Assembly: GCF_026247885.1 (NCBI RefSeq)
Contig: NZ_CP110921.1
Span: forward strand, 806,001 to 870,000
From: Methylococcus mesophilus
GTDB taxonomy: Bacteria; Pseudomonadota; Gammaproteobacteria; Methylococcales; Methylococcaceae
Direction: 5' to 3'
Length of the DNA: 64,000 nt
Part shown: one piece after another, positions 9,906-19,705 of the stretch
Position numbering within the stretch: the first letter of the stretch is position 1
Layout: every line of letters begins with the position of its first letter
Position numbers and translations under genes: made by a program
The notes under the pieces: generated by a model
The model's database searches: none
Seen by the model: only the letters and a program-made list of their open reading frames with translations
Told to the model about the DNA's origin: nothing

Positions 9906-10299
9906 GAACCGCCTCCCCTCCAGTATTGTTGGCTGGCGCCTAACTTAGAACAAACGCCCCCTTCCTTACAACAAGTTTCGGCCCGCCAGCTTCGCCCGAA
10001 TGCGCGTAAAAACAGTTGAATCGAACTCACGACCCCGCTACGCTAACGACCGGGGCATCCCAGCCTCTCACCGATAACCATGCTCGAATCCTCAACGTAT
10101 CCCAACCGCCGGTTCTGCCGGACGGATGACTGACGGACTGCCTCGTGTCCGACGAATACCCCAGTTCGTGCCCATGGCATGAACTTTTTCCGACTCCTGA
10201 GCCTCCTCGTCATTTCGCATTCCTCCGTCCGGCCTTCCGGGGATCGCGAACACCCATGACTTCCACCCAGGCGCCCGCATCCCGCCTCGCTCCGAGTCT
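9906..10299. other. Divergent intergenic region between pfp and the CBS/DUF21 gene
   Basis: About 390 bp with no convincing gene. It must hold the promoter of the pfp-hppA operon (leftward) and that of the membrane protein gene (rightward). No strong sigma-70 pair, operator palindrome or riboswitch was recognised by eye. The rightward frame is open from 10201, which leaves the downstream start ambiguous. Confidence 0.4.
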
Positions 10300-11631
10300 T
10301 TGCCGTTTTTCCAACTACCCGCTCCCCTTAAAGTGATCCAGATCGGATTGGTTCTGTTCCTTATCTTTGTCAACGGCCTGTTCGCCATGTCGGAAATGGC
10401 CATCGTGTCCGCCCGGAGGTCCCGCCTCCAGCAACAGGCCGACAAGGGCGGTGCCGGCGAAGTCCGCGCCCTCGAGCTCGCGGCGCAGCCTTCGCGGTTT
10501 CTCTCCACCGTTCAGGTCGGCATCACCACGATCGGCGTGCTGAACGGAGCCCTGGGTGAAGCCTCGGTTTCCAGCCAGATCGAGCCGCTGTTGATGACGA
10601 TGCCGGAACTGGCGCCGTACGCCCACGAGATCAGCCTGACCATCACCGTTTTCGCGATCACCTATCTGTCTCTGATCATCGGCGAACTGGTGCCCAAGCG
10701 CTTGGCCCTACTCCACGCCGAATCCATTGCAGCCGCCGTGGCGCGGCCGATGCATTACCTGTCCCTGATCGCCCTCCCCCTGGTCAAGTTCCTGAGCATT
10801 TCCACCGACATCGTGCTGCGGATCGTGGGCGCCCGCCCGGTTCGCCAGCCTTCGGTCACCGAGGAAGAGATCAAGCTGCTGCTGCAGCAAGGCATCCTGG
10901 AAGGCGTGTTCGAGGAAGTCGAGCAGGAGCTGGTGGAAAACATCCTGAGGCTGGACAGCCGCAAAGTCGGCGCGATCATGACGCCCCGCAAGGATGTGGT
11001 CTACCTGGACGTCACCAAGTCCTACGAGGCGAACCGCGGCATCCTGACCGACCATCCGCACTGGATCATCCCGCTGTGCCGGGGCGGCGTGGACAACGTT
11101 GTCGGCTTCGTGAAAACCAAGGATGTGCTGAACCGGCTGCTGGCCGGCGAGAAACCGGAGCTGGCGGAACTGGTGACCCGCGCGCTTTTCGTCCCCAACT
11201 CGCTGTCGCTCATGCAATTGCTGGAGCACTTCAAGCGATCGCACCTGCAGACGGCACTGGTCGTGGATGAGTACGGCGAACTGACCGGCCTGGTGACGCT
11301 GACCGACGTGCTGGAAGCGATCGTCGGTGCCATCGCCTCCGAAACCGCGGAAGAAGAACCTCAGGTCTCGCAGCGCGAGGACGGCTCCTGGCTGGTCGAC
11401 GGCATGCTCGACATCGACCGGTTCAAGCAGCTGTTCGAACTAGACGCTCTGCCGGAGGAAGAAAGCGGCAATTTCCATACCATGGCCGGCTTCGTCATGC
11501 TGCGGCTGGGCAACGTGCCGAAGGTGACCGATACCTTCGAATTCGAGGATCTGCGGTTCGAGGTCGTGGACATGGACCGCAACCGGGTCGACAAGATTCT
11601 GGTTACCCGCCTTCCGCCGGCGACCGGATAA
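10300..11631 (+). CDS. CNNM/CorC-type membrane protein (DUF21, CBS pair, CorC/HlyC domain)
   Basis: A family often called hemolysin-like or UPF0053, linked to Mg2+/Co2+ or Na+ transport. The N-terminal ~190 residues form a DUF21 membrane domain starting with a hydrophobic helix (QIGLVLFLIFVNGLFAMSEMA). Then come a CBS pair (from about residue 210, with IMTPRKDVVYLD and LVVDEYGELTGLVTLTDVLEAI) and a C-terminal CorC/HlyC transporter-associated domain (from about residue 350). There is no ATG near the N-terminus; TTG at 10300 or GTG at 10333 are candidates, neither with a good ribosome site, so the start is uncertain by about 11 codons. Convergent with the phosphatase gene downstream, 17 bp apart. 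The transported ion is unknown. Confidence 0.8.
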   Translation: MPFFQLPAPLKVIQIGLVLFLIFVNGLFAMSEMAIVSARRSRLQQQADKGGAGEVRALELAAQPSRFLSTVQVGITTIGVLNGALGEASVSSQIEPLLMTMPELAPYAHEISLTITVFAITYLSLIIGELVPKRLALLHAESIAAAVARPMHYLSLIALPLVKFLSISTDIVLRIVGARPVRQPSVTEEEIKLLLQQGILEGVFEEVEQELVENILRLDSRKVGAIMTPRKDVVYLDVTKSYEANRGILTDHPHWIIPLCRGGVDNVVGFVKTKDVLNRLLAGEKPELAELVTRALFVPNSLSLMQLLEHFKRSHLQTALVVDEYGELTGLVTLTDVLEAIVGAIASETAEEEPQVSQREDGSWLVDGMLDIDRFKQLFELDALPEEESGNFHTMAGFVMLRLGNVPKVTDTFEFEDLRFEVVDMDRNRVDKILVTRLPPATG

Positions 11632-11648
11632 TCCCTCCGGGGGGCGGT

Positions 11649-12272
11649 TCACGCGGCCGGCGTCCCGCCGTGGAACACCAGCTGGGACAGGAATTCGTCA
11701 CCCTGCTCGATGCACTCGATGCGCGTGATGCCCGCGTTGGCTACTTTGATGTGGAACAGGTTGGCAAGCGGAACGTCGAGCACATGCGAGATCACCATCC
11801 GGACCGTCCCGGCATGGCAGACGACCAGGATGTGTTTGCCGAGATGCCGTTCCAGCATGTCTTTCCAGCCCGCGATGACGCGGCTGCGGAAATCGCCCAG
11901 GCCTTCCGCGTTTTCCGGACGATGGTTCAGGGGATCGCGATAGAAGCGCTGCAGCACACCGGGATCGTATTCGGTGGCGATTTCTTCCCGGGTCTTGCCC
12001 TGCCACGCACCGAAACCGAGCTCCTTGAAGCGCGGCTCGATTTCCAGCGGGCGCTGGTGGCGTTCGCTGAAAACCTCGGCAAAGGCCTGACAGCGCAACA
12101 GCGGGGAGGTGACGATGACATCCCACGGACAATGCCGCCCCAGCGCACGCCACATCTGATCCCAGCCCACGGCGCTGAGCGGGTCGTCGATCTGGCCGCG
12201 GTAGCGGCTGCCGCCGGCGGGCTCGCCATGGCGCATCAGGTCGACCAGGGTATTGCAGCTTTCGCCGGCCAT
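11649..12272 (-). CDS. Histidine phosphatase family protein (phosphoglycerate mutase-like)
   Basis: A 207-residue enzyme of the branch-1 histidine phosphatase superfamily. The catalytic motif LMRHGEP (phosphohistidine) is near residue 12; the second conserved histidine is in VVCHAGTVRMVI. The start at 12272 is set by overlap with the argH stop (TGATG, one shared base), which indicates translational coupling. Short members of this type include alpha-ribazole phosphatase (cobalamin synthesis) and broad sugar-phosphate phosphatases; nothing nearby selects between them. The pairing with argH looks like shared transcription rather than a shared pathway. Confidence 0.8.
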   Translation of the reverse strand: MAGESCNTLVDLMRHGEPAGGSRYRGQIDDPLSAVGWDQMWRALGRHCPWDVIVTSPLLRCQAFAEVFSERHQRPLEIEPRFKELGFGAWQGKTREEIATEYDPGVLQRFYRDPLNHRPENAEGLGDFRSRVIAGWKDMLERHLGKHILVVCHAGTVRMVISHVLDVPLANLFHIKVANAGITRIECIEQGDEFLSQLVFHGGTPAA

Positions 12273-13669
12273 CAGCTCTCCTGCAGGGCGGCCAGGCGAA
12301 CCCGCGCGTCGGCCACGGCCCGTTTCACGCAGTCCGGCGCGGTGCCGCCCACGTGCGAACGCGCCGCCACCGAACCCTCCAGCGTCAGGACCGCATAGAC
12401 GTCCGGCCCGATGGCGGCCGACAGGGATCGAAGCTCCTCCAGCGGGATATCCGCCAGGTCGCGGCCGGTGTCTATCCCTAAACGGACGGCCTTGCCCACG
12501 ACCTCGTGGGCATCGCGGAACGCCGTACCGCACCGGACCAGGTAGTCGGCCAGATCGGTGGCAGTCGCATAGCCCTTGCGGGCCGAGGCGTACATGGCCG
12601 GCCGGTTCGGCCGCACGTGCGGCATCATGTCGGCGAAGGCACGGAGACAACCGGACAAGGTATCGACCGTGTCGAACAGCGGCTCCTTGTCCTCCTGGTT
12701 ATCCTTGTTGTAGGCGAGTGGCTGGCTCTTCATCAGGGTCAGCAAGGCAAACAGATGGCCGAACACCCGCGCGCTCTTGCCGCGGATGAGCTCGGGCACG
12801 TCGGGATTTTTCTTCTGCGGCATGATCGAGGAGCCGGTGCAGAACGCGTCGGGCAGATCGATGAAGCCGAACTGGGCGGAGGTCCACAGAATCAGCTCCT
12901 CGGAAAAGCGCGAGAGATGCATCAGCACCAGGCTGGCGCAGGCGGCGAACTCGATGGCGAAATCGCGGTCGCTGACGGCGTCCAGCGAATTCGCCGCCGG
13001 CCGGGAGAAGTCGAGCAAGGCCGCGGTATAGTCGCGGTCCAGCGGAAAGCTGGAACCGGCCAGGGCCGCCGCCCCCAGCGGCATGACGTTGACCCGCTTG
13101 CGGCAATCGCGCAGGCGGTCGTAATCGCGCGACAGCATTTCGTACCAAGCCATCATGTGATGGCCGAAGGTGATCGGCTGTGCCACCTGGAGATGAGTGA
13201 AACCCGGCAAGATGGTGTCGGCCTCGCGCTCGGCCAGGTCCACCAGTGCGGTCTGCAGGCGCAGGATGAGGCCGCAGATGCGGTCAATTTCGGCGCGCAG
13301 GTACAGCCGCACGTCGGTAGCGACCTGATCGTTGCGGGAACGCCCGGTATGCAGCTTCTTGCCGGCCTCGCCGATCCGCTCCGTGAGACGGGCTTCGATG
13401 TTCATGTGTACGTCCTCGAGGCGCACCGACCAGGGGAATTCCCCGGCCTCGATTTCCGCACCTATGGCTTCCAGACCACCGACGACCGCCTGAAGTTCCC
13501 CGCCGGTCAAAAGTCCCAGCCGCTCCAGCATGGTGGCATGCGCAATCGAGCCCCGGATGTCGTGGGACGCCAGCCGCTTGTCGAAATCGACCGAGGCGGT
13601 GAAAGCCTCGACGAAGGCGTCCGTCGCCTCCTCGAACCGCCCTCCCCAGGGCTTTTGCTGAATACTCAT
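12272..13669 (-). CDS. argH: Argininosuccinate lyase
   Basis: Last step of arginine synthesis: argininosuccinate to arginine and fumarate. The superfamily signature [15 protein letters not shown], which carries the mobile catalytic serine loop, is intact, as are [18 protein letters not shown] near residue 110 and [13 protein letters not shown]. Length from ATG at 13669 is 465 residues, normal for ArgH. That start ([12 protein letters not shown]) matches the family and has GGAAG about eight bases upstream; an ATG eight codons earlier is less likely. Divergent from pgi and overlapping the histidine phosphatase by one base. Confidence 0.97.
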   Translation of the reverse strand: MSIQQKPWGGRFEEATDAFVEAFTASVDFDKRLASHDIRGSIAHATMLERLGLLTGGELQAVVGGLEAIGAEIEAGEFPWSVRLEDVHMNIEARLTERIGEAGKKLHTGRSRNDQVATDVRLYLRAEIDRICGLILRLQTALVDLAEREADTILPGFTHLQVAQPITFGHHMMAWYEMLSRDYDRLRDCRKRVNVMPLGAAALAGSSFPLDRDYTAALLDFSRPAANSLDAVSDRDFAIEFAACASLVLMHLSRFSEELILWTSAQFGFIDLPDAFCTGSSIMPQKKNPDVPELIRGKSARVFGHLFALLTLMKSQPLAYNKDNQEDKEPLFDTVDTLSGCLRAFADMMPHVRPNRPAMYASARKGYATATDLADYLVRCGTAFRDAHEVVGKAVRLGIDTGRDLADIPLEELRSLSAAIGPDVYAVLTLEGSVAARSHVGGTAPDCVKRAVADARVRLAALQES

Positions 13670-13807
13670 TACGTCTTCCGCTGCGAGGATCAAAGCGGCT
13701 CATTATAAACCCAACGCTGCCGGAGCTTCGCCCATCCCCGCCGCTTGTAGTAGCATTTATATATGAGCGGCAACCACGAGCTCGCGCGACGCCATAATAA
13801 GGAAACC

Positions 13808-15448
13808 ATGCCACAATCGACCGACCTTCCCGCCTGGCGGACTCTTTCCGAACACTTCAAGACCATCGCCCCGCGCCACATGCGCGACATGTTCGCCGAC
13901 GATCCTGGGCGTTTCGACGCTTTTTCCGTCCGGATCGGCGATCTGCTGTTCGATTATTCGAAGAACCGGATCACCCGGGAAACCGTCGATGCGCTGGTTC
14001 GGCTCGCCGGGGAGGCCGGCCTGCGCGAAAAGATCGACGCCATGTTCGGAGGCGAGCGGATCAACGTCACGGAGAACCGGGCGGTGCTCCACATCGCCCT
14101 GCGCAACCGCTCCAACCGGCCGATTCTCGTCGGCGGCAAGGACGTCATGCCCGAGGTCAACCGCGTGCTCGAGCGCATGCGCCGCTTCTCCCAGTCCGTG
14201 CGCACGGGAGAATGGCGCGGCGCGACCGGCAAGACCATCACCGATGTGGTCAACATCGGCATCGGGGGGTCCGACCTCGGCCCCAAGATGGTGGTCAAAG
14301 CCTTACTGCCTTACGCCGACCCGGACCTGCGCGCCCATTTCGTCTCCAATGTGGACGAATCCGACTTGATCGAGATCCTGCGGCCGCTGAATCCGGAAAC
14401 CACACTGTTCGTCGTCGCGTCCAAGACGTTCACGACCCAGGAAACCATGACCAACGGCCGCTCGGCCCGCGCCTGGTTCCTGGAGCGCATCCCGGACGAG
14501 AATGCCATCGCCCGCCATTTCGTCGCCATTTCGACCAATCGTATCAAGGTCGCCGAGTTCGGCATCGACCCCCGCAACATGTTCGAGTTCTGGGACTGGG
14601 TGGGCGGCCGCTATTCGCTGTGGTCGGCCATCGGCCTGCCGATTGCGCTGAGCGTCGGCATGGACCGCTTCGAGGAAATGCTCGAAGGCGCCCATTTCGT
14701 CGACGAGCATTTCCGCACCGCCCCCTTCGAACGCAACATCCCGGTGCTGATGGGCCTCCTGGGCATCTGGTACATCAATTTCTTCGGCGCCCAGAGCCAC
14801 GCCGTGCTGCCGTACGATCAATACCTGGAGGATCTGCCGGCCTATCTTCAGCAGGCCGACATGGAAAGCAACGGCAAGACCGTCGACGTCGAGGGCCGAG
14901 CGGTGGCCTACCCCACCGGTCCCGTCATCTTCGGCCAGCCCGGCACCAACGGCCAGCACGCTTTCTACCAGCTGCTCCATCAGGGCAGCATGCTGGTCCC
15001 CTGCGATTTCCTCGCCGCGGCCGAAAGCCATCACCCCCTGGCCGAGCACCACGACATCCTGATCTCCAATTTCCTGGCCCAGACCGAAGCGCTGATGCGC
15101 GGACGCACTACGGACCAGGCCCGGCAGGAGATCGCCTCGGACAATCTGACCCCAGAACGCCTCGGAGCGCTGGCCGCCGCCAAGACTTTCCCCGGCAACA
15201 AACCGACCAACAGCTTCCTGTATCGCCGCCTCGACCCCCACACCCTGGGCATGCTGATCGCCTTGTACGAACATAAGATATTCACCCAGGGCGCGATCTG
15301 GTACATCAATTCCTTCGACCAGATGGGCGTGGAACTCGGCAAGCAACTGGCGAGAACCATTCTTGCCGAGCTTCCCGGCGATGGCCCGGTCGATACGCAT
15401 GACGCCTCCACCAACGGCCTGATCCGATACTTCAAGTCGCTGCGTTGA
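13808..15448 (+). CDS. pgi: Glucose-6-phosphate isomerase
   Basis: Interconverts glucose 6-phosphate and fructose 6-phosphate; in a methanotroph using the ribulose monophosphate cycle it links that cycle to glycogen and sugar-nucleotide synthesis. Family motifs are present: [15 protein letters not shown] (SIS phosphosugar site), [26 protein letters not shown] and the C-terminal signature [13 protein letters not shown] with the catalytic Lys. Length from ATG at 13808 is 546 residues (E. coli 549). AAGGAAACC directly before this ATG supports it over an ATG fifteen codons upstream. The giant signalling gene begins 13 bp after the stop and could be co-transcribed. Confidence 0.97.
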   Translation: MPQSTDLPAWRTLSEHFKTIAPRHMRDMFADDPGRFDAFSVRIGDLLFDYSKNRITRETVDALVRLAGEAGLREKIDAMFGGERINVTENRAVLHIALRNRSNRPILVGGKDVMPEVNRVLERMRRFSQSVRTGEWRGATGKTITDVVNIGIGGSDLGPKMVVKALLPYADPDLRAHFVSNVDESDLIEILRPLNPETTLFVVASKTFTTQETMTNGRSARAWFLERIPDENAIARHFVAISTNRIKVAEFGIDPRNMFEFWDWVGGRYSLWSAIGLPIALSVGMDRFEEMLEGAHFVDEHFRTAPFERNIPVLMGLLGIWYINFFGAQSHAVLPYDQYLEDLPAYLQQADMESNGKTVDVEGRAVAYPTGPVIFGQPGTNGQHAFYQLLHQGSMLVPCDFLAAAESHHPLAEHHDILISNFLAQTEALMRGRTTDQARQEIASDNLTPERLGALAAAKTFPGNKPTNSFLYRRLDPHTLGMLIALYEHKIFTQGAIWYINSFDQMGVELGKQLARTILAELPGDGPVDTHDASTNGLIRYFKSLR

Positions 15449-15460
15449 AAAACGTTCCCT

Positions 15461-18400
15461 ATGGTCGAGGACGCCAACAGCAAGGACAGGGAAAAAGCCG
15501 GCGAGGGCCTGTCCGCCGTTCGGCTGGTCGTCGCTTCGTGGAATAAGGTAGATTCGGCAAGAAAGTTTCTTGAGGCGCTTCCCCCAAACTGCAGGGCTGC
15601 GTTCTTCCTCCCCGCCTTGCCGGAAGACGCCTTGGCGGGCCTGGCGGAAGCGCCTCTGCCCGTGGCTGTGGGGATCGCCGAAGCCGGCGCCGCCGTTCTG
15701 CCGGCACACGCATACCTCCCGCCTGCCGGGAAACACCTCTCCGTCGACGGCGGACTGATCAGGCTGGGCAGCCGCCTTTTGGCCGGCCATCCGGTCGGCC
15801 ATTTCGTGCAATCTCTCCCACCCGACCGCCACGGACAGACCGCCGTCGTATTCCCTCCCGGCGCCACGGATCGGGAACGCGCGCTCGCAGGCGTCGTCGA
15901 ACGCTCCGGCGGCCTGGTGTTCGCGGTACCTCCGTCCGAAGCCGGCGCCGAGAACGCGGATTTCGCTCCGGAGGCCATCGCTCGGACCATCGGCGACTGG
16001 GCGCGCAGCGAGGCGGAGACCGGCTCCGGAACCCTGGACGCGATCCTCGATCTGGTACGCAGCCGTACCGGAGCCGATCTACGTGCCTACAAACCCCCGC
16101 CACTGGTGCGCCGCATCGAACGCCGCATGGGCGTCGCCCGCGTCGAGGGCACGGGCGATTACCTGAAACTGCTCGAGACCGACGTGAACGAGCTCGACCG
16201 GCTGGCCCAAGATCTGCTGATCGGGGTTACCGCCTTTTTTCGCGATGCCGAGGCCTTCGCTCTGCTGGAAACCGCCGTCGTTCCGGCGATTTGCGATGGA
16301 GAGCGAGCGGACCGGCCGGTCCGCTGCTGGATAGCCGGTTGCTCCACCGGCGAGGAAGCCTATTCGATCGCCATCCTTCTGACCGAAGGATTCGAGCGGA
16401 ACGGGCGGCAGACGCGCCTGCAGATATTCGCAACCGACATCGACGCCGATGCACTGGAAGTCGCCCGCCATGGCATGTATTCCGAAGCTTCGCTGGCGGG
16501 CGTTTGCGAAGCGCGGCTGAAGCGTTACTTCGTCCGGGAGGGGACGGGATACCGCATCGCCAAACAGATAAGGGAAACTATCGTCTTCGCGCCCCACAAT
16601 CTGATCAGCGACCCGCCGTTTTCCAAGCTCGACCTGGTGGTATGCCGCAACGTCCTGATCTACCTGAACCCAAAGACCCAGGAAAAGCTGCTCGAAATCT
16701 TCCATTTCATTCTCAATCCCGGCGGCCACCTGTTTCTGGGCAGTTCGGAAAGCCTCGGCGACACCGCCCACCTGTTTGACGAGATTTCGAAGCCCTGGCG
16801 GATATTCCGGCGCAACGACGCGGCGGTGGCCGTACGGCCGAGCCTGCCGCTGTTTGCTCCGGCCACCACGGCTCGCATCGCGGACGGAAGGATTCTGACC
16901 ACCGATCCGGACGGCCATGAAATCCAGGAAAGGCTCTACCGCGGACTGCTCGAACGCCACGCCCCCACCCTGATCGTGGCGAATGAGAGGCATGAAGTCG
17001 TCTACATCAGCGGAAATACTCAATCGTACCTGGAGCTGCCGCCCGGAGAGCCCACCCTCGACCTGTTCAAGCTTGTCAAACCCCCCTTGCGCGCCATGCT
17101 GCGCTCTTCGCTGGATCTGTGCCTGCGGGAGGGCAGAAAGGTCGGCACCGTAGCAACGGGTGGCGGCCCCGCCTCCCCGATACCGGAGGCGGTCCGAATC
17201 ACGGTCACCCCGATCGCCGATGGCCAAGTCTCCGATCTGCTTCTGATCGGGCTGGAAGCGGAAGCGCTGGCCGGCCCGGTTTCGACGGCGGCAGCCAAGA
17301 ACGGGGACGACGGCTGGCTGCTGCAGCAGCTCGAACGGGAACTCGCGGCGACCCGGGAGGATCTGCGGCGCACCATCGAGAAGACCCGCCATACCAACGA
17401 TGAACTGCGGGCATCGAACGAAGAAATCATGGCCATGAACGAGGAGCTCCAGTCGGCCAACGAAGAACTGGAAAGCTCGCGGGAAGAACTGCAATCGCTC
17501 AATGCCGAACTCACCGCCACCAACACCATGCTTGACGCCAAGGTCGGCGAACTGGAAGCCACCGGCAACGACCTCAACAATCTCCTGGTCGGCACCGACT
17601 TGGCGACCCTGTTCCTCGACCGTAGCCTCAACATCCGCCGCTATACTCCCGCCTGCAACCGTCTGATGCACCTCATCCCGAGCGACATCGGCCGGCCTTT
17701 CGCCGACATCGTCCACCACTTCGAAGACGGCGAACTGTTCGGCGACGCGGCGGGCGTGCTCAGGGGCGAAGGTTCCAAGAGCCGGGAAATTCTCGACCAC
17801 CAGGGAGCCTGGTATCTTCGCAAGGTCCTGCCCTACCGGTCGCGGGACAACTGCTGCGTGGAAGGCCTGGTGATCACCTTCGGCGAAGTGACGTCGCTGA
17901 AGCAAGCGGAGCAGGAATTGATCGCGCAAGCTGCGGAACTGCGCCAGCAGGCGGAGCTGCTGAAACACGCCCATGTCCTGGCGCGTGATCTGGACGACCG
18001 CATCGTCTTCTGGAATGCCTACGCCGAAAAGTTCTATGGCTGGAACAAGGACGAGGCGCTCGGCCGCACCTCCCACGAATTGCTGAACAGCCGTTTTCCC
18101 CTTCCGCTGGCCACGATCCGCCAGCAGATACTCGCGGACGGTTATTGGAAAGGCGAACTCACCCATGTCGACCGGCAAGGCAGGGAAAGAACCGTGGCCA
18201 CCCACTGGGAACTTTACCGGGATGCCGAAGGCACGCCTCGCGCCATCGTCGAAGTCAACAACGACATCACCGAACGCAACAGCTTCGAGGCCCAATTGCG
18301 GCAAAGCCGCCACTACCTCGATTATCTGGCGTATTACGATCCGTTGACCCAATTGCCGAACCGTCTCCGGTTCCAGCAACGGCTGGAGCAGGCCGTCGCC

Positions 18401-19624
18401 CAGGCGCTGTCGGGCGGCAAACGGCTGGGGCTTCTGTTTCTCGACGTCGACCGCTTCAAACTCGTCAACGACAGCCTGGGCCACGACGTGGGCGACAGCC
18501 TCCTGTTGGAGGTCAGCCGGCGCCTTGAAGAGCGGCTGGGTCCCCGGGACACCCTCGCGCGCATCGGAGGCGACGAGTTCGCCGTCCTGATGGAAGACCT
18601 CGACGACATCGGCTACGCCTCGCGCTTCGCCCTGGCGGCCATCGAGGCCGTCAAGGCGCCGGTCGTACTGGACCGCCATGAGCTGTTCGTCAGTCTCAGC
18701 GGTGGGATCAGCCTGTTTCCCGAAGATTCCCGCGACGCCGACGGGCTGCTCCGCAGCGCCGACGCCGCGATGTTCCTGGCCAAGGAAAAAGGCCGGGGCA
18801 ACTACGAATTCTTTACCCCCGATCTCAACCGCCGGGCGAACCGGCTGCTGTCGATCGAAACCCGGTTGCGGAAAGCCTTGGAGAACGGCGAGCTGGATCT
18901 CGCCTTCCAGCCCCAGATGAACCTGCAAAGCGGCGCCATCACCGGCGCCGAAGCGCTGGCGCGCTGGAACAACCACGAACTGGGCCGGGTGCCCGCGGAC
19001 GAATTCATCCAGGTGGCCGAGGACAGCGGCCTGATCGTCCCGCTGGGCGAATGGGCCATCCGAACCGCCTGCCGCAGGATCGCCGAATGGCAGCAGTCGG
19101 GCCTGACGCCGGTCCGCATCGCGGTGAACATCTCCGCCCGCCAGTTCGGCGAACCGAATTTCGTCCGGCTGATCGCGGATTCTCTCGCCGAGACCTGCGT
19201 GGATCCGGCCCTTCTGGAACTCGAATTGACCGAGCGGTTGCTCCTGCAGGACGTGGATACGGTCGTAAGGACGCTGCTGGAACTCAAGCGCACCGGCGTC
19301 AGTTTCTCGATGGACGATTTCGGCACCGGCTATTCTTCGTTGAGCTACCTGCGCCGGCTGCCCCTGAGCCATCTCAAGGTGGCGCGAGAGTTCGTCCCCT
19401 GGGGCGCAGACGACTGCAACAACCTGTCGATTTCCCGAGCCATCGTCTCCCTCGCCAAGAGCCTGGAACTGACCTGCACCGTCGAAGGCATAGAAACCCA
19501 GGCGCAATTGGATTGCTTCAAGACTCTGGGCTGCGACCAGGCGCAGGGCTATCTGATCAGCCCGCCGCTGCCGCCTGGAGAATTCGAGGATTTTCTGCGC
19601 CACCCTCCGCCGTTCGAACTTTAG
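15461..19624 (+). CDS. CheB-like/CheR/PAS/GGDEF/EAL fusion signalling protein
   Basis: A 1,387-residue cytoplasmic protein. Order: degenerate CheB methylesterase-like region (about 20-180), CheR methyltransferase (about 190-450, SAM loop CWIAGCSTGEEAYS), a long coiled coil (about 627-710, heptads of the NEELQSANEELESS type), two PAS-like domains (about 711-830 and 830-950), GGDEF (RIGGDEF near 1035) and EAL (EALARW, ELELTE, MDDFGTGYSS, VEGIET, DQAQGYL). The CheB part keeps HAYLPPAGKHL but the usual GASAGG serine loop reads VASWNK, so esterase activity is probably lost. No RxxD inhibition site stands before GGDEF. GGDEF and EAL catalytic residues look complete, so both c-di-GMP synthesis and breakdown are possible. 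No chemotaxis operon is nearby. Confidence 0.9.
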   Translation: MVEDANSKDREKAGEGLSAVRLVVASWNKVDSARKFLEALPPNCRAAFFLPALPEDALAGLAEAPLPVAVGIAEAGAAVLPAHAYLPPAGKHLSVDGGLIRLGSRLLAGHPVGHFVQSLPPDRHGQTAVVFPPGATDRERALAGVVERSGGLVFAVPPSEAGAENADFAPEAIARTIGDWARSEAETGSGTLDAILDLVRSRTGADLRAYKPPPLVRRIERRMGVARVEGTGDYLKLLETDVNELDRLAQDLLIGVTAFFRDAEAFALLETAVVPAICDGERADRPVRCWIAGCSTGEEAYSIAILLTEGFERNGRQTRLQIFATDIDADALEVARHGMYSEASLAGVCEARLKRYFVREGTGYRIAKQIRETIVFAPHNLISDPPFSKLDLVVCRNVLIYLNPKTQEKLLEIFHFILNPGGHLFLGSSESLGDTAHLFDEISKPWRIFRRNDAAVAVRPSLPLFAPATTARIADGRILTTDPDGHEIQERLYRGLLERHAPTLIVANERHEVVYISGNTQSYLELPPGEPTLDLFKLVKPPLRAMLRSSLDLCLREGRKVGTVATGGGPASPIPEAVRITVTPIADGQVSDLLLIGLEAEALAGPVSTAAAKNGDDGWLLQQLERELAATREDLRRTIEKTRHTNDELRASNEEIMAMNEELQSANEELESSREELQSLNAELTATNTMLDAKVGELEATGNDLNNLLVGTDLATLFLDRSLNIRRYTPACNRLMHLIPSDIGRPFADIVHHFEDGELFGDAAGVLRGEGSKSREILDHQGAWYLRKVLPYRSRDNCCVEGLVITFGEVTSLKQAEQELIAQAAELRQQAELLKHAHVLARDLDDRIVFWNAYAEKFYGWNKDEALGRTSHELLNSRFPLPLATIRQQILADGYWKGELTHVDRQGRERTVATHWELYRDAEGTPRAIVEVNNDITERNSFEAQLRQSRHYLDYLAYYDPLTQLPNRLRFQQRLEQAVAQALSGGKRLGLLFLDVDRFKLVNDSLGHDVGDSLLLEVSRRLEERLGPRDTLARIGGDEFAVLMEDLDDIGYASRFALAAIEAVKAPVVLDRHELFVSLSGGISLFPEDSRDADGLLRSADAAMFLAKEKGRGNYEFFTPDLNRRANRLLSIETRLRKALENGELDLAFQPQMNLQSGAITGAEALARWNNHELGRVPADEFIQVAEDSGLIVPLGEWAIRTACRRIAEWQQSGLTPVRIAVNISARQFGEPNFVRLIADSLAETCVDPALLELELTERLLLQDVDTVVRTLLELKRTGVSFSMDDFGTGYSSLSYLRRLPLSHLKVAREFVPWGADDCNNLSISRAIVSLAKSLELTCTVEGIETQAQLDCFKTLGCDQAQGYLISPPLPPGEFEDFLRHPPPFEL

Positions 19625-19705
19625 GCGCCGACAGACGGACCGGCGCGGCCGCTTTGCTATACTTCCTCCCCCTCGCACCCATCCCGGACATTCCCGCACC
19701 CACCC

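Noticed and set aside
6222-10019. A 1,265-codon open frame on the + strand opposite hppA and pfp
   Set aside because: It is antisense to two genes with intact family motifs; its Gly/His/Arg/Asp-rich composition is the usual shadow in high-GC DNA.
11649-12650. A longer start for the histidine phosphatase inside argH
   Set aside because: The extra 126 residues are antiphase argH sequence; the RHG motif needs only the start at 12272.
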